A stretch of 5,917 bases of DNA. Source: Acidobacteriota bacterium (GTDB lineage Bacteria; Acidobacteriota; UBA6911; RPQK01). Made by a program: the position numbers and the translations under genes. Below the pieces are notes generated by a model that saw only the letters and a list, made by a program, of their open reading frames with translations, searched no databases and was not told the origin of the DNA. The first letter of the stretch is position 1. Each line of letters starts with the position of its first letter. The DNA lies in contig RPQK01000507.1 in NCBI GenBank assembly GCA_003819755.1, positions 1 through 5,917 of the forward strand. The letters run 5' to 3'. Of this stretch, positions 1-5,917 are shown piece after piece.

Positions 1-15
1 GAGAAGGATCCCTCG

Positions 16-189
16 CGAGTGCGGGGAGCCTTTATCGTGGGCCGGACTCTCGTTCAAGGGAGTCCGGCAGCCGGGCTCGGAGAGCCCGGCGAAAACTGAG
101 TCGGTTGCTGGTCCTTCGCTTTGGCCGGGCCGCAAGTCCGGCTGCCGGACTCTGGAGAGTCCGGCCACGATGAAAGCTCCCCGCACTCG
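16..189. repeat. Compound palindromic intergenic repeat, copy A (REP/BIME- or MITE-like)
   Basis: This is a mirror-symmetric element of four hairpins, lying 14 bp beyond the stop codon of the macroglobulin gene. The outer arms 16-40 and 165-189 are inverted repeats matching at 23 of 25 positions. Inside are hairpins 41-68 (9 bp GCCGGACTC stem with an enlarged loop), 70-90 (GCCGGGCTC, loop GGA, GAGCCCGGC), 124-142 (GCCGGGC/GTCCGGC with one G-T pair) and 144-165 (GCCGGACTCT, loop GG, AGAGTCCGGC). A 33 bp unpaired core (91-123) separates the two pairs. A second copy lies upstream of the same gene. There is no T-run after any hairpin on either strand, so it is not a classical intrinsic terminator, although it could stabilise the 3' end of the macroglobulin mRNA. 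There is no room for a transposase; if mobile it would be moved in trans. No clear target duplication is visible. Confidence 0.85.
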
Positions 190-203
190 TAATTGTGCCA
201 ACC

Positions 204-3200
204 TTATCTTCCCTGCGTCCTCCGCACCCGCATCGACCCTCTCACAGATGAACGACCGAAAGCGAACGTCGACGCATCGTAGTACTCGTAGGCTTTCGAG
301 ACGGCCGGATCGGTGCGGACCGGGTACAAGGCCCGGACCTGAAAGCCAAATTCAACCGGCTGATTGCGGACGAGTTCTTCAATGTAGAAGATGACCTTCC
401 GGCCCGCCACTTCCACCCTCTGCACGATTCCCGCCTTCACCAGGCTGTCAACCGAGGCGCGGACGAGCTCAAAGCCGGTGGGGACGCTTACATCGAGGAT
501 GACCATCCCGGTCTTTTCCTTCTTCCCCAGGTAACTGATCCGGACCCCGACATCGACGGTTTGATCCGTCTCAACGTGGTCGGCCGAGTACGAGACGTCC
601 AGCTCCATGTCTTTTTTCTGGGGCAGCAGGTCCGCCGGCAGATAGAACCGATTGGCTACCTGGTAGGCGACACTGCCCGTGCCCGCAGCCTGGAGTATCA
701 GTTCCCTTCCCACCGGCAAACTGAACTGCTGCAGGAGGTCGAAGTTCGCCTGGTCGACGTGGGCGGTGAAAATCGTTTTACCGGAATCAATAACGGTCAA
801 CTCGAGATTGACATCACGGCGCACCTTCCGCGCCGCGAGAAACATCGCCCGGAGCGCGGTGACGGTATCCTGCGTCGAATGCCCATAGCCACCCAAGGCA
901 TTTCGCTGGGTTGAGAGCCACTCGACAGCCGGGCTCGCCTCGGGCCGCCCGGCGCCGGCGCGCGAGTTGATAAGGGCCACGGTGGCGTAAGCCGTGGTCT
1001 CGACCGGGAATGGTTCCCAGTGAATGCCGGTTCCCTCCTGTTTCGCGAGGACGAGCAGGCGATCCAGAAATTGTTCCGAAAGCGATTCGAACCCCGGTAT
1101 CTTCTGTAGCGCAACGGCCGCCACGGCGAGTGAGTACGGGTCGTCGTAGACCGCGCTCTGATTCGCCTGCAGAAAGCTTCCGGCGCGGAAGAGCACGGTT
1201 GCCCGGCTCGCGAATCCTAAGTCCGCAAGCGCATTTGCGGTGAAGGCGGTCATGCTGTAAAGGTTGGCCAGCCCGCCGGCCATTTCCTTGTGGATCAGGA
1301 AGTTGTCGGTCCGAAAGGACCCGTCGCTCTGCTGGCGGCCCTGGAGCATATCAGCGGCTTTCGCGAGGACGCTCTCGTCGATATCCCGAACCTCACGGGC
1401 AGCGGAAAATGTGGACAGGACGAAGGCCGTGAGCCAGAGGCTTCCCTCTTTACCTCCGAAAGCGGAGAACCCGCCGTCGTCGCTTTGATAAGTCAGCTCA
1501 CGCTGGTAGCCGACGTTGATGTAGTACTCCGCCTTGGCACGGATCTCTGGCGCCAGTTCTCCGATTTCGTTCAGGTACCTCAGGATTTCCACGTCGGGCG
1601 CCAGGAAAATCATGTTCTGCTCGCCGCAGCCGTAGGGCATACCAAGGAGATCTGAAACGCCCTGCATGCTCTGCCCGACCGGGCTGGGGGTTAAGAACAG
1701 TGTCGCCGTGTGAGAATCAGCCGTGGCCTCTGACCGGGCTGGCGCGCCGACGGCCACCTTCTGTCCCGCCGCTATGACGCCATTGATAACCTCGTCGACC
1801 GGGACTCCCTCCGGGACAACCTTTATCTGCCTTTGGACGGCATCCGAACGACTCGGACCGATTCCGGTTATGGTGAAGTCGAGATCGCCGAGCTTGGTGG
1901 GGCGGACCTCAAAATAGGCGGCTACGGCTCCGTTGGCGGGAACGGAAACTGAATTCTGACTGGGGCTCAGGAGATCCAGGCCTGAAGAGGCGGCAAAACG
2001 CAGCTGGATATCCTGCGCCTGGTTGAGGTAATTGAAGACGTCGATCTTGACCCTGAATTTATCGCCGCGCGTTACGGAGTATGGGAGGGACGGTTCGACG
2101 AAAAAGTCCTGAAAAACGACGGCCTCCGCATCTCCCATGACGATTCCCGCCACGCCCGCAGGACCTCCAGGCGTTGTCCCGATGATCGAGAGCTTCCAGG
2201 AGGTGATGCTGTCCGGAGCGATCAGATCCAGTGTCACCTTACCGTTGTCGTCGGTGAGGAGAGTGGGTTGCCAGAGCCACGTCTCGGGGAAGAACTGACG
2301 AACACGGGGGGAATCGGGCGCCGCGGCGCCTTCCCCGCCGATCTGGGGAGGTGACACCGGGACCGCATCTTTCCACCAGTTCCGGAAATCCTGCCCGGCA
2401 GGCACGGAAATCCCGCTGCTGACGTCCACATCCAGACCGGCTTCACGCAGCACGTCGAGTGCGCCTTTGGTGCGGTAACTCGGCGGCAGGAGAATCGGCC
2501 CGGGCCCCGGCTGGTTGCCCTCGTGAACTTCCGCCTGGGGCTCCATGAACTCGCGCTCCAATTCTTCGAACACTTCAGCCATGTGCAGGCGGCTCCTGCC
2601 GAGCGCGAGGACGGATTGATCGACCAGGGAGACACCAAGCAGCGTCTTACGTCCGGTTCCCGCGTCGATGGTCAGTTTGACCGGATCTCCAGGCTGGATT
2701 TGGCCGGCTCCAAATTCCGCTTTCACCCTGAGGGAAAGGGCGAGGTTCACGTCGAAGTCAACGCTGTCGGCCGCAACCTCGTTGTTTTCCGTGATTACGT
2801 ACGCGATGACCCTGGCTTTCGGGACCATGTCCGGGGTCACGGGAAAAGAGCAAGCGGCCTCCCGGGTTGCGGCCGAAAGAACGGTCCGCCCTCCCGCATA
2901 CACTTCGTAGTAGATTGTGGAACCGCTGAACCCGGCAGCTGAAAACCTGAGGATCTGGCCCAGTGAAGCGGGACCGTCGCCTGATAACCGGGTGAGTGAA
3001 AGGAAGCGTCCGCTAGGTGAGTACGTCGCACCAATCGTCGTTTCGGTGGTCGTTGTGTGCTTCTGAACGGTGGTCTGCACCTTGATTTCGGCGATAGACG
3101 TCTTAGCGGGAGCGACCAGATCAAGGTGCACCGAGCCTTGTGCAGCGAGAAGACTCTGGGTCTCCTCCTTCAGGATGACCCAATCGGGGGACCGGTAGGT

Positions 3201-4316
3201 GACACGGGCACTGATCGACGCGGATGCCGGGGCTCCGTCAGGCGCCTCAGCGCGGATCAGGACCGGCAGAGGAACACCGGGGGTCACCGACTCCTGGCTC
3301 GGCACGATGGTAAGCACAACCGGCGCCTGAACAACCTTAATAACGTCACTGAGCGCTTGTTCATGGCCGGTCGTATCGATAACCGAAACATCCAGCGTGA
3401 TTTTGCCCTGTCCTCCTTCTTCAGCAGTCCCGGCGACGAAATTGACCGGCGGCAGCTGGAAATCAAGAGACCCGTCTGACAGCTTTCCTGATACCGTCGC
3501 GTACTTCTCCCACGTGCCGATCCACCTTTTCGCCGTGACCTGAACGTCACCGTTCACAGGCTTGCCGAAAAAGTAGTTCGCTTTCACTTTTCCCTGGAAC
3601 GGTTCGTCGACCAGCACCCAGGTCTTGGGCAGGTCCAGTTTCACTTCGAATCTCGGCAAAACGTATTCCTCAACACGCAGGTCTTTTTCGCTTTCGCCGC
3701 TGGAGCTGCGCGCTCGGACCTTCCAGACTCCGTAGTTCAACTCGGATGCGAGATCCAGCGTGAAGGGGGCGACTCCGTACTGATCCGCTGTCAATTGAAG
3801 CCTCGCGATGCGCAATCCTTTGCCATCGTGGAAAGTGACTTCAACTTCACCAGCCGACGGCTTGATATTGCTGTTGAGGAGAATCACCCGTCCCTGTATC
3901 TTCTGGCCGGGTTTGTAGATCGGCTTGTCGGTTTCGATCAGGATCGCGTGGCCTTCAGCCAAGGCGGTCTTAACCTCAAGCACTTCCCCCAGCCCGCTCA
4001 CTTCCGCCTGCACCGTGTAACTCCCGGAAAGCCCGGCAGGCACGTCGAACCCGGCCGTGAGGGCGCCGGAGGCGCCGGTCTGCCCGGCAGTCAGCGGAGT
4101 TCTTTGTGTCCCGTCGGAAGAAACCAGGTAGAGGACGACGTGGCGATCCAGCGGAGCACGCGACGTGGAATCAAAAGCTGTCACCGTCACCGATGAACGG
4201 GTCCCGCTGTACAGTTTGCGCGGGCACGTAAGCATGCCGGCGTCTGCCGCAAGCAGGTCGTTGGAAAGGACGATAAGGACCAGTATGAAGACGAATGGCA
4301 GGAGGCGTTCCCGCAT
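204..4316 (-). CDS. Secreted alpha-2-macroglobulin/complement-like thioester protein
   Basis: This 1370-residue protein is a complete thioester macroglobulin. Residues 1-26 form a signal peptide (MRER, a long hydrophobic core, AxA-type site A24-D25-A26). Cys31 lies in MLTC, which is not a lipobox, so secretion as a soluble protein is likely. The second macroglobulin domain shows ETDKPIYKPG (128-137) and the third VEEYVLPRFEV (215-225). A variable bait-like stretch (about 636-673) precedes FFPETWLW (675-682). The thioester motif GCGEQ (896-900; C897, Q900) sits in an alpha-helical thioester domain, and IHKEMAGG supplies H1009, 112 residues on, aligning with the catalytic His of C3/C4B. A receptor-binding-type domain closes the chain with KAYEYYD (1341-1347). 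Family members trap proteases whose cut in the bait exposes the thioester, or attach covalently to surfaces; the target here is unknown. Only three cysteines occur (31, 489, 897). The ATG start is supported by an AGGAGGG site 9 nt upstream. It is not YfhM-like: it is shorter, has no lipobox and no adjacent pbpC. Confidence 0.96.
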   Translation of the reverse strand: MRERLLPFVFILVLIVLSNDLLAADAGMLTCPRKLYSGTRSSVTVTAFDSTSRAPLDRHVVLYLVSSDGTQRTPLTAGQTGASGALTAGFDVPAGLSGSYTVQAEVSGLGEVLEVKTALAEGHAILIETDKPIYKPGQKIQGRVILLNSNIKPSAGEVEVTFHDGKGLRIARLQLTADQYGVAPFTLDLASELNYGVWKVRARSSSGESEKDLRVEEYVLPRFEVKLDLPKTWVLVDEPFQGKVKANYFFGKPVNGDVQVTAKRWIGTWEKYATVSGKLSDGSLDFQLPPVNFVAGTAEEGGQGKITLDVSVIDTTGHEQALSDVIKVVQAPVVLTIVPSQESVTPGVPLPVLIRAEAPDGAPASASISARVTYRSPDWVILKEETQSLLAAQGSVHLDLVAPAKTSIAEIKVQTTVQKHTTTTETTIGATYSPSGRFLSLTRLSGDGPASLGQILRFSAAGFSGSTIYYEVYAGGRTVLSAATREAACSFPVTPDMVPKARVIAYVITENNEVAADSVDFDVNLALSLRVKAEFGAGQIQPGDPVKLTIDAGTGRKTLLGVSLVDQSVLALGRSRLHMAEVFEELEREFMEPQAEVHEGNQPGPGPILLPPSYRTKGALDVLREAGLDVDVSSGISVPAGQDFRNWWKDAVPVSPPQIGGEGAAAPDSPRVRQFFPETWLWQPTLLTDDNGKVTLDLIAPDSITSWKLSIIGTTPGGPAGVAGIVMGDAEAVVFQDFFVEPSLPYSVTRGDKFRVKIDVFNYLNQAQDIQLRFAASSGLDLLSPSQNSVSVPANGAVAAYFEVRPTKLGDLDFTITGIGPSRSDAVQRQIKVVPEGVPVDEVINGVIAAGQKVAVGAPARSEATADSHTATLFLTPSPVGQSMQGVSDLLGMPYGCGEQNMIFLAPDVEILRYLNEIGELAPEIRAKAEYYINVGYQRELTYQSDDGGFSAFGGKEGSLWLTAFVLSTFSAAREVRDIDESVLAKAADMLQGRQQSDGSFRTDNFLIHKEMAGGLANLYSMTAFTANALADLGFASRATVLFRAGSFLQANQSAVYDDPYSLAVAAVALQKIPGFESLSEQFLDRLLVLAKQEGTGIHWEPFPVETTAYATVALINSRAGAGRPEASPAVEWLSTQRNALGGYGHSTQDTVTALRAMFLAARKVRRDVNLELTVIDSGKTIFTAHVDQANFDLLQQFSLPVGRELILQAAGTGSVAYQVANRFYLPADLLPQKKDMELDVSYSADHVETDQTVDVGVRISYLGKKEKTGMVILDVSVPTGFELVRASVDSLVKAGIVQRVEVAGRKVIFYIEELVRNQPVEFGFQVRALYPVRTDPAVSKAYEYYDASTFAFGRSSVRGSMRVRRTQGR

Positions 4317-4325
4317 AATTACACA

Positions 4326-4333
4326 CCCTCCTC
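4326..4333 (-). promoter_or_regulatory. Strong Shine-Dalgarno site of the macroglobulin gene
   Basis: On the minus strand the sequence GAGGAGGG ends 9 nt before the ATG at 4316. It fixes the start codon and places the signal peptide at the N-terminus. Its 5' edge directly touches the terminal inverted repeat of palindromic element B (4334), so the ribosome site lies in the first unpaired bases after that element. Confidence 0.85.
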
Positions 4334-4464
4334 TTTATCGTGGCCGGACTCTCCAGAGTCCGGCAGCCGGACCCGGGTCCGGCCCGAACACGCGAGCTGC
4401 AACCATTGGCCTCGCCGGGCTTGGAGCCCGGCTGCCGGACTCTGGAGAGTCCGGCCACGATAAA
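4334..4464. repeat. Compound palindromic intergenic repeat, copy B (REP/BIME- or MITE-like)
   Basis: This is the same architecture as copy A, better preserved. The end segments 4334-4370 and 4428-4464 are perfect 37 bp inverted repeats beginning TTTATCGTGGCCGGACTC. Four hairpins are visible: 4343-4364 (GCCGGACTCT, loop CC, AGAGTCCGGC), 4366-4383 (an 18 bp perfect palindrome, GCCGGACCC/GGGTCCGGC), 4414-4432 (GCCGGGCT, loop TGG, AGCCCGGC) and 4434-4455 (GCCGGACTCT, loop GG, AGAGTCCGGC). The core 4384-4413 is unpaired. The inner hairpins differ in sequence from each other but keep pairing, which suggests selection or gene conversion acting on structure. The element lies in the probable 5' leader of the macroglobulin gene, directly against its Shine-Dalgarno site. 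Unlike copy A, the outer GCGGGGAGC-like flank is absent on the gene-proximal side; the distal flank (GCGAGGGGC read on the minus strand) partly keeps it. Confidence 0.88.
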
Positions 4465-4645
4465 AGCCCCTCGCAATTCAAACTAAGGAAGCAGCGAACC
4501 TGACAAGTATCCTACTTGAAGCGTCCAGTTTCGCTTTTCATGGATTCTCTGTCTGTCACTAACGTCACCCCACCGGAGTGAGCCGCCAGCAGTTTCAGAG
4601 CCGGAAGCGTAACCGCCGACTCTCTGAAAACAGTTGCCCGGGCCC
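4465..4645. other. Intergenic spacer between LytTR gene and element B, no gene seen
   Basis: These 181 bp should hold the macroglobulin promoter if that gene is transcribed on its own. I see no convincing -35/-10 pair on the minus strand. The most visible structures are a stem-loop just past the LytTR stop (4593-4629) and a short near-palindrome, CAAGTA-TCC-TACTTG, at 4504-4518 that could be an operator. No tRNA or other RNA gene and no plausible small coding region was found by eye. Confidence 0.5.
4593..4629 (-). terminator. Possible stem-loop at the end of the phosphatase-LytTR unit
   Basis: The arms TTTCAGAG (4593-4600) and CTCTGAAA (4622-4629) are an exact 8 bp inverted repeat, 17 bp past the LytTR stop codon, with a 21 bp loop that contains further CGG/CCG pairing. 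No U-tract follows on the minus strand, so intrinsic termination is doubtful; it may be only a 3' end structure. Confidence 0.25.
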
Positions 4646-5380
4646 TTACTGCCCCAACTTGTCCATCAACTCCCGCAAGCGGCGCCGGCTGACTTCCAGG
4701 CGCGCCTTATTCCTCAACGTGACCCAGGCATAGCCGCCCGGCAGTGGCGACACCTCATGCACATGATTGAGGTTAATAACCGCCGCTCTTGAGATGCGAA
4801 AAAACACGCGGGGGTTCAACCGGTTCTCCAGATCCGTGATCGTCAGATCCATGAGGAAATCCTGATCCACCGTATGAACCCGGGTCAGGCCCTCCTCGAA
4901 GGCGAAATAGTAGACTTCGTGCTGGGGAATGACTCGATAGCGCCCCGCTCTTCTAGCCAGGATTCTGGCAGGATAGGAGTGCGCTTTGGCGGCCAGGATA
5001 TCGGCCGATCGCGCTTCCTGCGCAGAGCCCGTTTGCCGGACGCGTTCGATCGCCTTCGACAGACGGGAACGGGTCACCGGTTTCAAAAGGTAATCGAGTG
5101 CAGAAAGCTCGAAGGCCTCGAGTGCATATTGATCGTAGGCGGTGCAGAATATGATTCTCGGCTCGGGTGACCCGAGGGCCTGCGCCACCTCGGTGCCGCT
5201 GCAGCCAGGCATCTGGATATCGAGAAACACCAAATCAGGCTTGAGCTCGGCGATCTTCTCCATCGCCTGCTCACCATCGGCTGCTTCCCCGACGATCTCG
5301 ATATCATCGTACACTTTCAGCAAGCTTTTCAGCCGGCTGCGCGCCAGCTCTTCATCATCGACAAGCACGGTTCGTATCAC
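4646..5380 (-). CDS. LytR/AlgR-family response regulator (REC-LytTR)
   Basis: This 244-residue two-domain transcription regulator has the usual length for its family. The receiver domain (about 1-120) has the acidic pocket D8-D9, the phosphoacceptor D54 in FLDIQMPG, T80 in the FCTAYD segment and K100 in YLLKP, so phosphorylation is expected to work. After a linker, the LytTR DNA-binding domain (about 138-243) shows the family hallmark FFRISRAAVINLNHVHEV and a closing LEVSRRRLRELMDKL. The start is GTG at 5380, overlapping the phosphatase stop as GTGA, with AAGG 7 nt before the start inside the upstream gene. This indicates co-transcription and translational coupling. Members usually pair with LytS-type histidine kinases; none is visible in the window. 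Its targets are unknown. The macroglobulin gene immediately downstream is a possible target by position only; I could not find a convincing pair of LytTR-box repeats in the gap. Confidence 0.95.
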   Translation of the reverse strand: MIRTVLVDDEELARSRLKSLLKVYDDIEIVGEAADGEQAMEKIAELKPDLVFLDIQMPGCSGTEVAQALGSPEPRIIFCTAYDQYALEAFELSALDYLLKPVTRSRLSKAIERVRQTGSAQEARSADILAAKAHSYPARILARRAGRYRVIPQHEVYYFAFEEGLTRVHTVDQDFLMDLTITDLENRLNPRVFFRISRAAVINLNHVHEVSPLPGGYAWVTLRNKARLEVSRRRLRELMDKLGQ

Positions 5381-5917
5381 GTGATCACCTTAGCGACGAG
5401 GGCCGTCTGGTCGTCCTGGAGCACCGTCCCTGAACAAAAATCAGCAACCTCCGCGAGCAAGGCGTCGAGGATCCGACCGGCCGGCAGAGCTCGATTCCTG
5501 GTCGCACAGAGGCTGATGCGAGCCTCCCCGAACTCCTCCCCATCCAGATTTGCAGCCTCCGAGACCCCGTCCGTGTAGCAGATCAGGACATCAGAGGGCG
5601 CAAGCTGAATAACCTCCTGCTTGTACTCCGTTTCCGGGAACAGCCCCAGGACGGTTCCGCCCGTCGAAAGCCTCACCGGTTCCAGTCCGCCGGCGCGGAA
5701 CAAAAGCGGCGGGTTGTGCCCGGCGTTAACATACGTTAGAGATTGCCGGGCGCTATCGTACACCGCGTAGAAGAATGTGACATAGCTTCTTGCATCAGTC
5801 GAGGCGGACATCAGACGATTCAGGTCTCGGAGCAGGGTGGCTACCAAGTCGCCGCGCAGTGGCGCGTGGCTTTGCAGACGGCCCTGGAGGCTTGCCATCA
5901 GGAGCCCCACCGGAATC
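5377..5917 (-). CDS. SpoIIE/PP2C-type Ser/Thr phosphatase, C-terminal part (5' end outside window)
   Basis: About 180 C-terminal residues of a SpoIIE (RsbU-like) phosphatase domain are present. The reading frame is open to the window edge, where GIPVGLLMASLQ matches the segment that follows the DVSGKG metal-binding motif in this family. The true start is therefore outside, and the GTG at 5910 is an internal valine. Conserved features are YVNAGHNPPLLF, YTDGVSEA with a metal-binding Asp (codon 5569-5571) and LQDDQTALVAKV with the paired Asp (5410-5415), so the enzyme looks active. Relatives remove phosphate from anti-anti-sigma proteins in partner-switching pathways, using Mn or Mg, under control of N-terminal sensor domains that cannot be seen here. 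The stop codon overlaps the start of the LytTR gene. Whether the missing N-terminus carries a GAF, PAS, HAMP or receiver domain is unknown. Confidence 0.93.
   Translation of the reverse strand, partial: IPVGLLMASLQGRLQSHAPLRGDLVATLLRDLNRLMSASTDARSYVTFFYAVYDSARQSLTYVNAGHNPPLLFRAGGLEPVRLSTGGTVLGLFPETEYKQEVIQLAPSDVLICYTDGVSEAANLDGEEFGEARISLCATRNRALPAGRILDALLAEVADFCSGTVLQDDQTALVAKVIT

Noticed and set aside
16..189. Element A as a CRISPR array or rRNA/tRNA gene
   Set aside because: The repeats are inverted hairpins with a single core and not regularly spaced direct repeats with unique spacers; no cloverleaf or rRNA motif is present.
170..394. Open frame on the plus strand starting in element A
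   Set aside because: It starts inside the repeat and runs antisense over the macroglobulin C-terminus, with Arg/Ser/Pro-rich composition and no recognisable domain.
2523..2942. Long plus-strand open frames antisense to the macroglobulin gene (also at 3057-3479 and 3795-4196)
   Set aside because: High GC content makes antisense frames long; none shows a domain or signal, and the minus-strand protein is clearly real across the same bases.
4221..4230. Cys31 as a lipoprotein attachment site
   Set aside because: The preceding residues are M-L-T, not a lipobox, and an AxA signal peptidase I site lies upstream at residues 24-26.
4171..4476. Open frame on the minus strand reading across element B into the macroglobulin 5' end
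   Set aside because: Its N-terminal part is a translation of the palindromic repeat (IVAGLSRVRQPGSKPGE) and the rest is an out-of-frame reading of the macroglobulin signal region. It is the kind of spurious protein such repeats create.
4317..4478. AATT on both sides of element B as a target-site duplication
   Set aside because: Four bases only, at unequal distances from the element ends (13 and 10 bp), and AATT is itself palindromic. No longer duplication is visible.
4464..4501. Minus-strand TTGTCA as a -35 box upstream of element B
   Set aside because: No acceptable -10 hexamer occurs 16-18 bp downstream; only TAGTTT at 15 bp, too weak to call.
4558..4566. Possible LytTR-box half site (GACGTTAGT on the minus strand)
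   Set aside because: It fits the usual consensus except for the first base, but no second repeat lies 21-22 bp away on either side, so it is probably chance.

Overview
The window carries three genes, all on the minus strand, and two copies of a compound palindromic repeat. Reading in the direction of transcription (right to left), they are: the C-terminal part of a SpoIIE/PP2C-type Ser/Thr phosphatase cut by the right edge (5377-5917); a complete LytTR response regulator that overlaps it by 4 bp (4646-5380); a 329 bp gap holding one palindromic element (4334-4464) and about 180 bp of otherwise unassigned sequence; a complete 1370-residue alpha-2-macroglobulin/complement-type thioester protein (204-4316); and a second palindromic element just past its stop codon (16-189).

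The sequence is GC-rich and the genes are tightly bacterial in layout (GTGA stop/start overlap, strong Shine-Dalgarno). The combination of SpoIIE phosphatase, LytTR regulator, a large secreted macroglobulin and GCCGGACTC-type clustered palindromes suggests an acidobacterium of the Solibacter/Bryobacter kind. This taxonomic call is an impression from pattern memory and is not demonstrated here.

The phosphatase and regulator look like a translationally coupled signalling pair. The macroglobulin is the notable gene. It has a signal peptide without a lipobox, the N-terminal macroglobulin domains, a variable bait-like segment before an FFPETWLW motif, an intact GCGEQ thioester (C897-Q900), a histidine at the position of the catalytic His of complement C3 (H1009, in IHKEMAGG), and a C-terminal receptor-binding-type domain ending in YEYYD. 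This makes it closer in plan to animal A2M/C3/CD109 proteins than to the E. coli YfhM lipoprotein, and no pbpC neighbour is visible. A trap or opsonin-like role outside the cytoplasm is inferred from the family.

The two repeats flank the macroglobulin gene exactly: one abuts its Shine-Dalgarno sequence, the other starts 14 bp after its stop codon. Each is built from four GCCGG...CCGGC hairpins in mirror-image order. They are the best candidate for little-described structure here.
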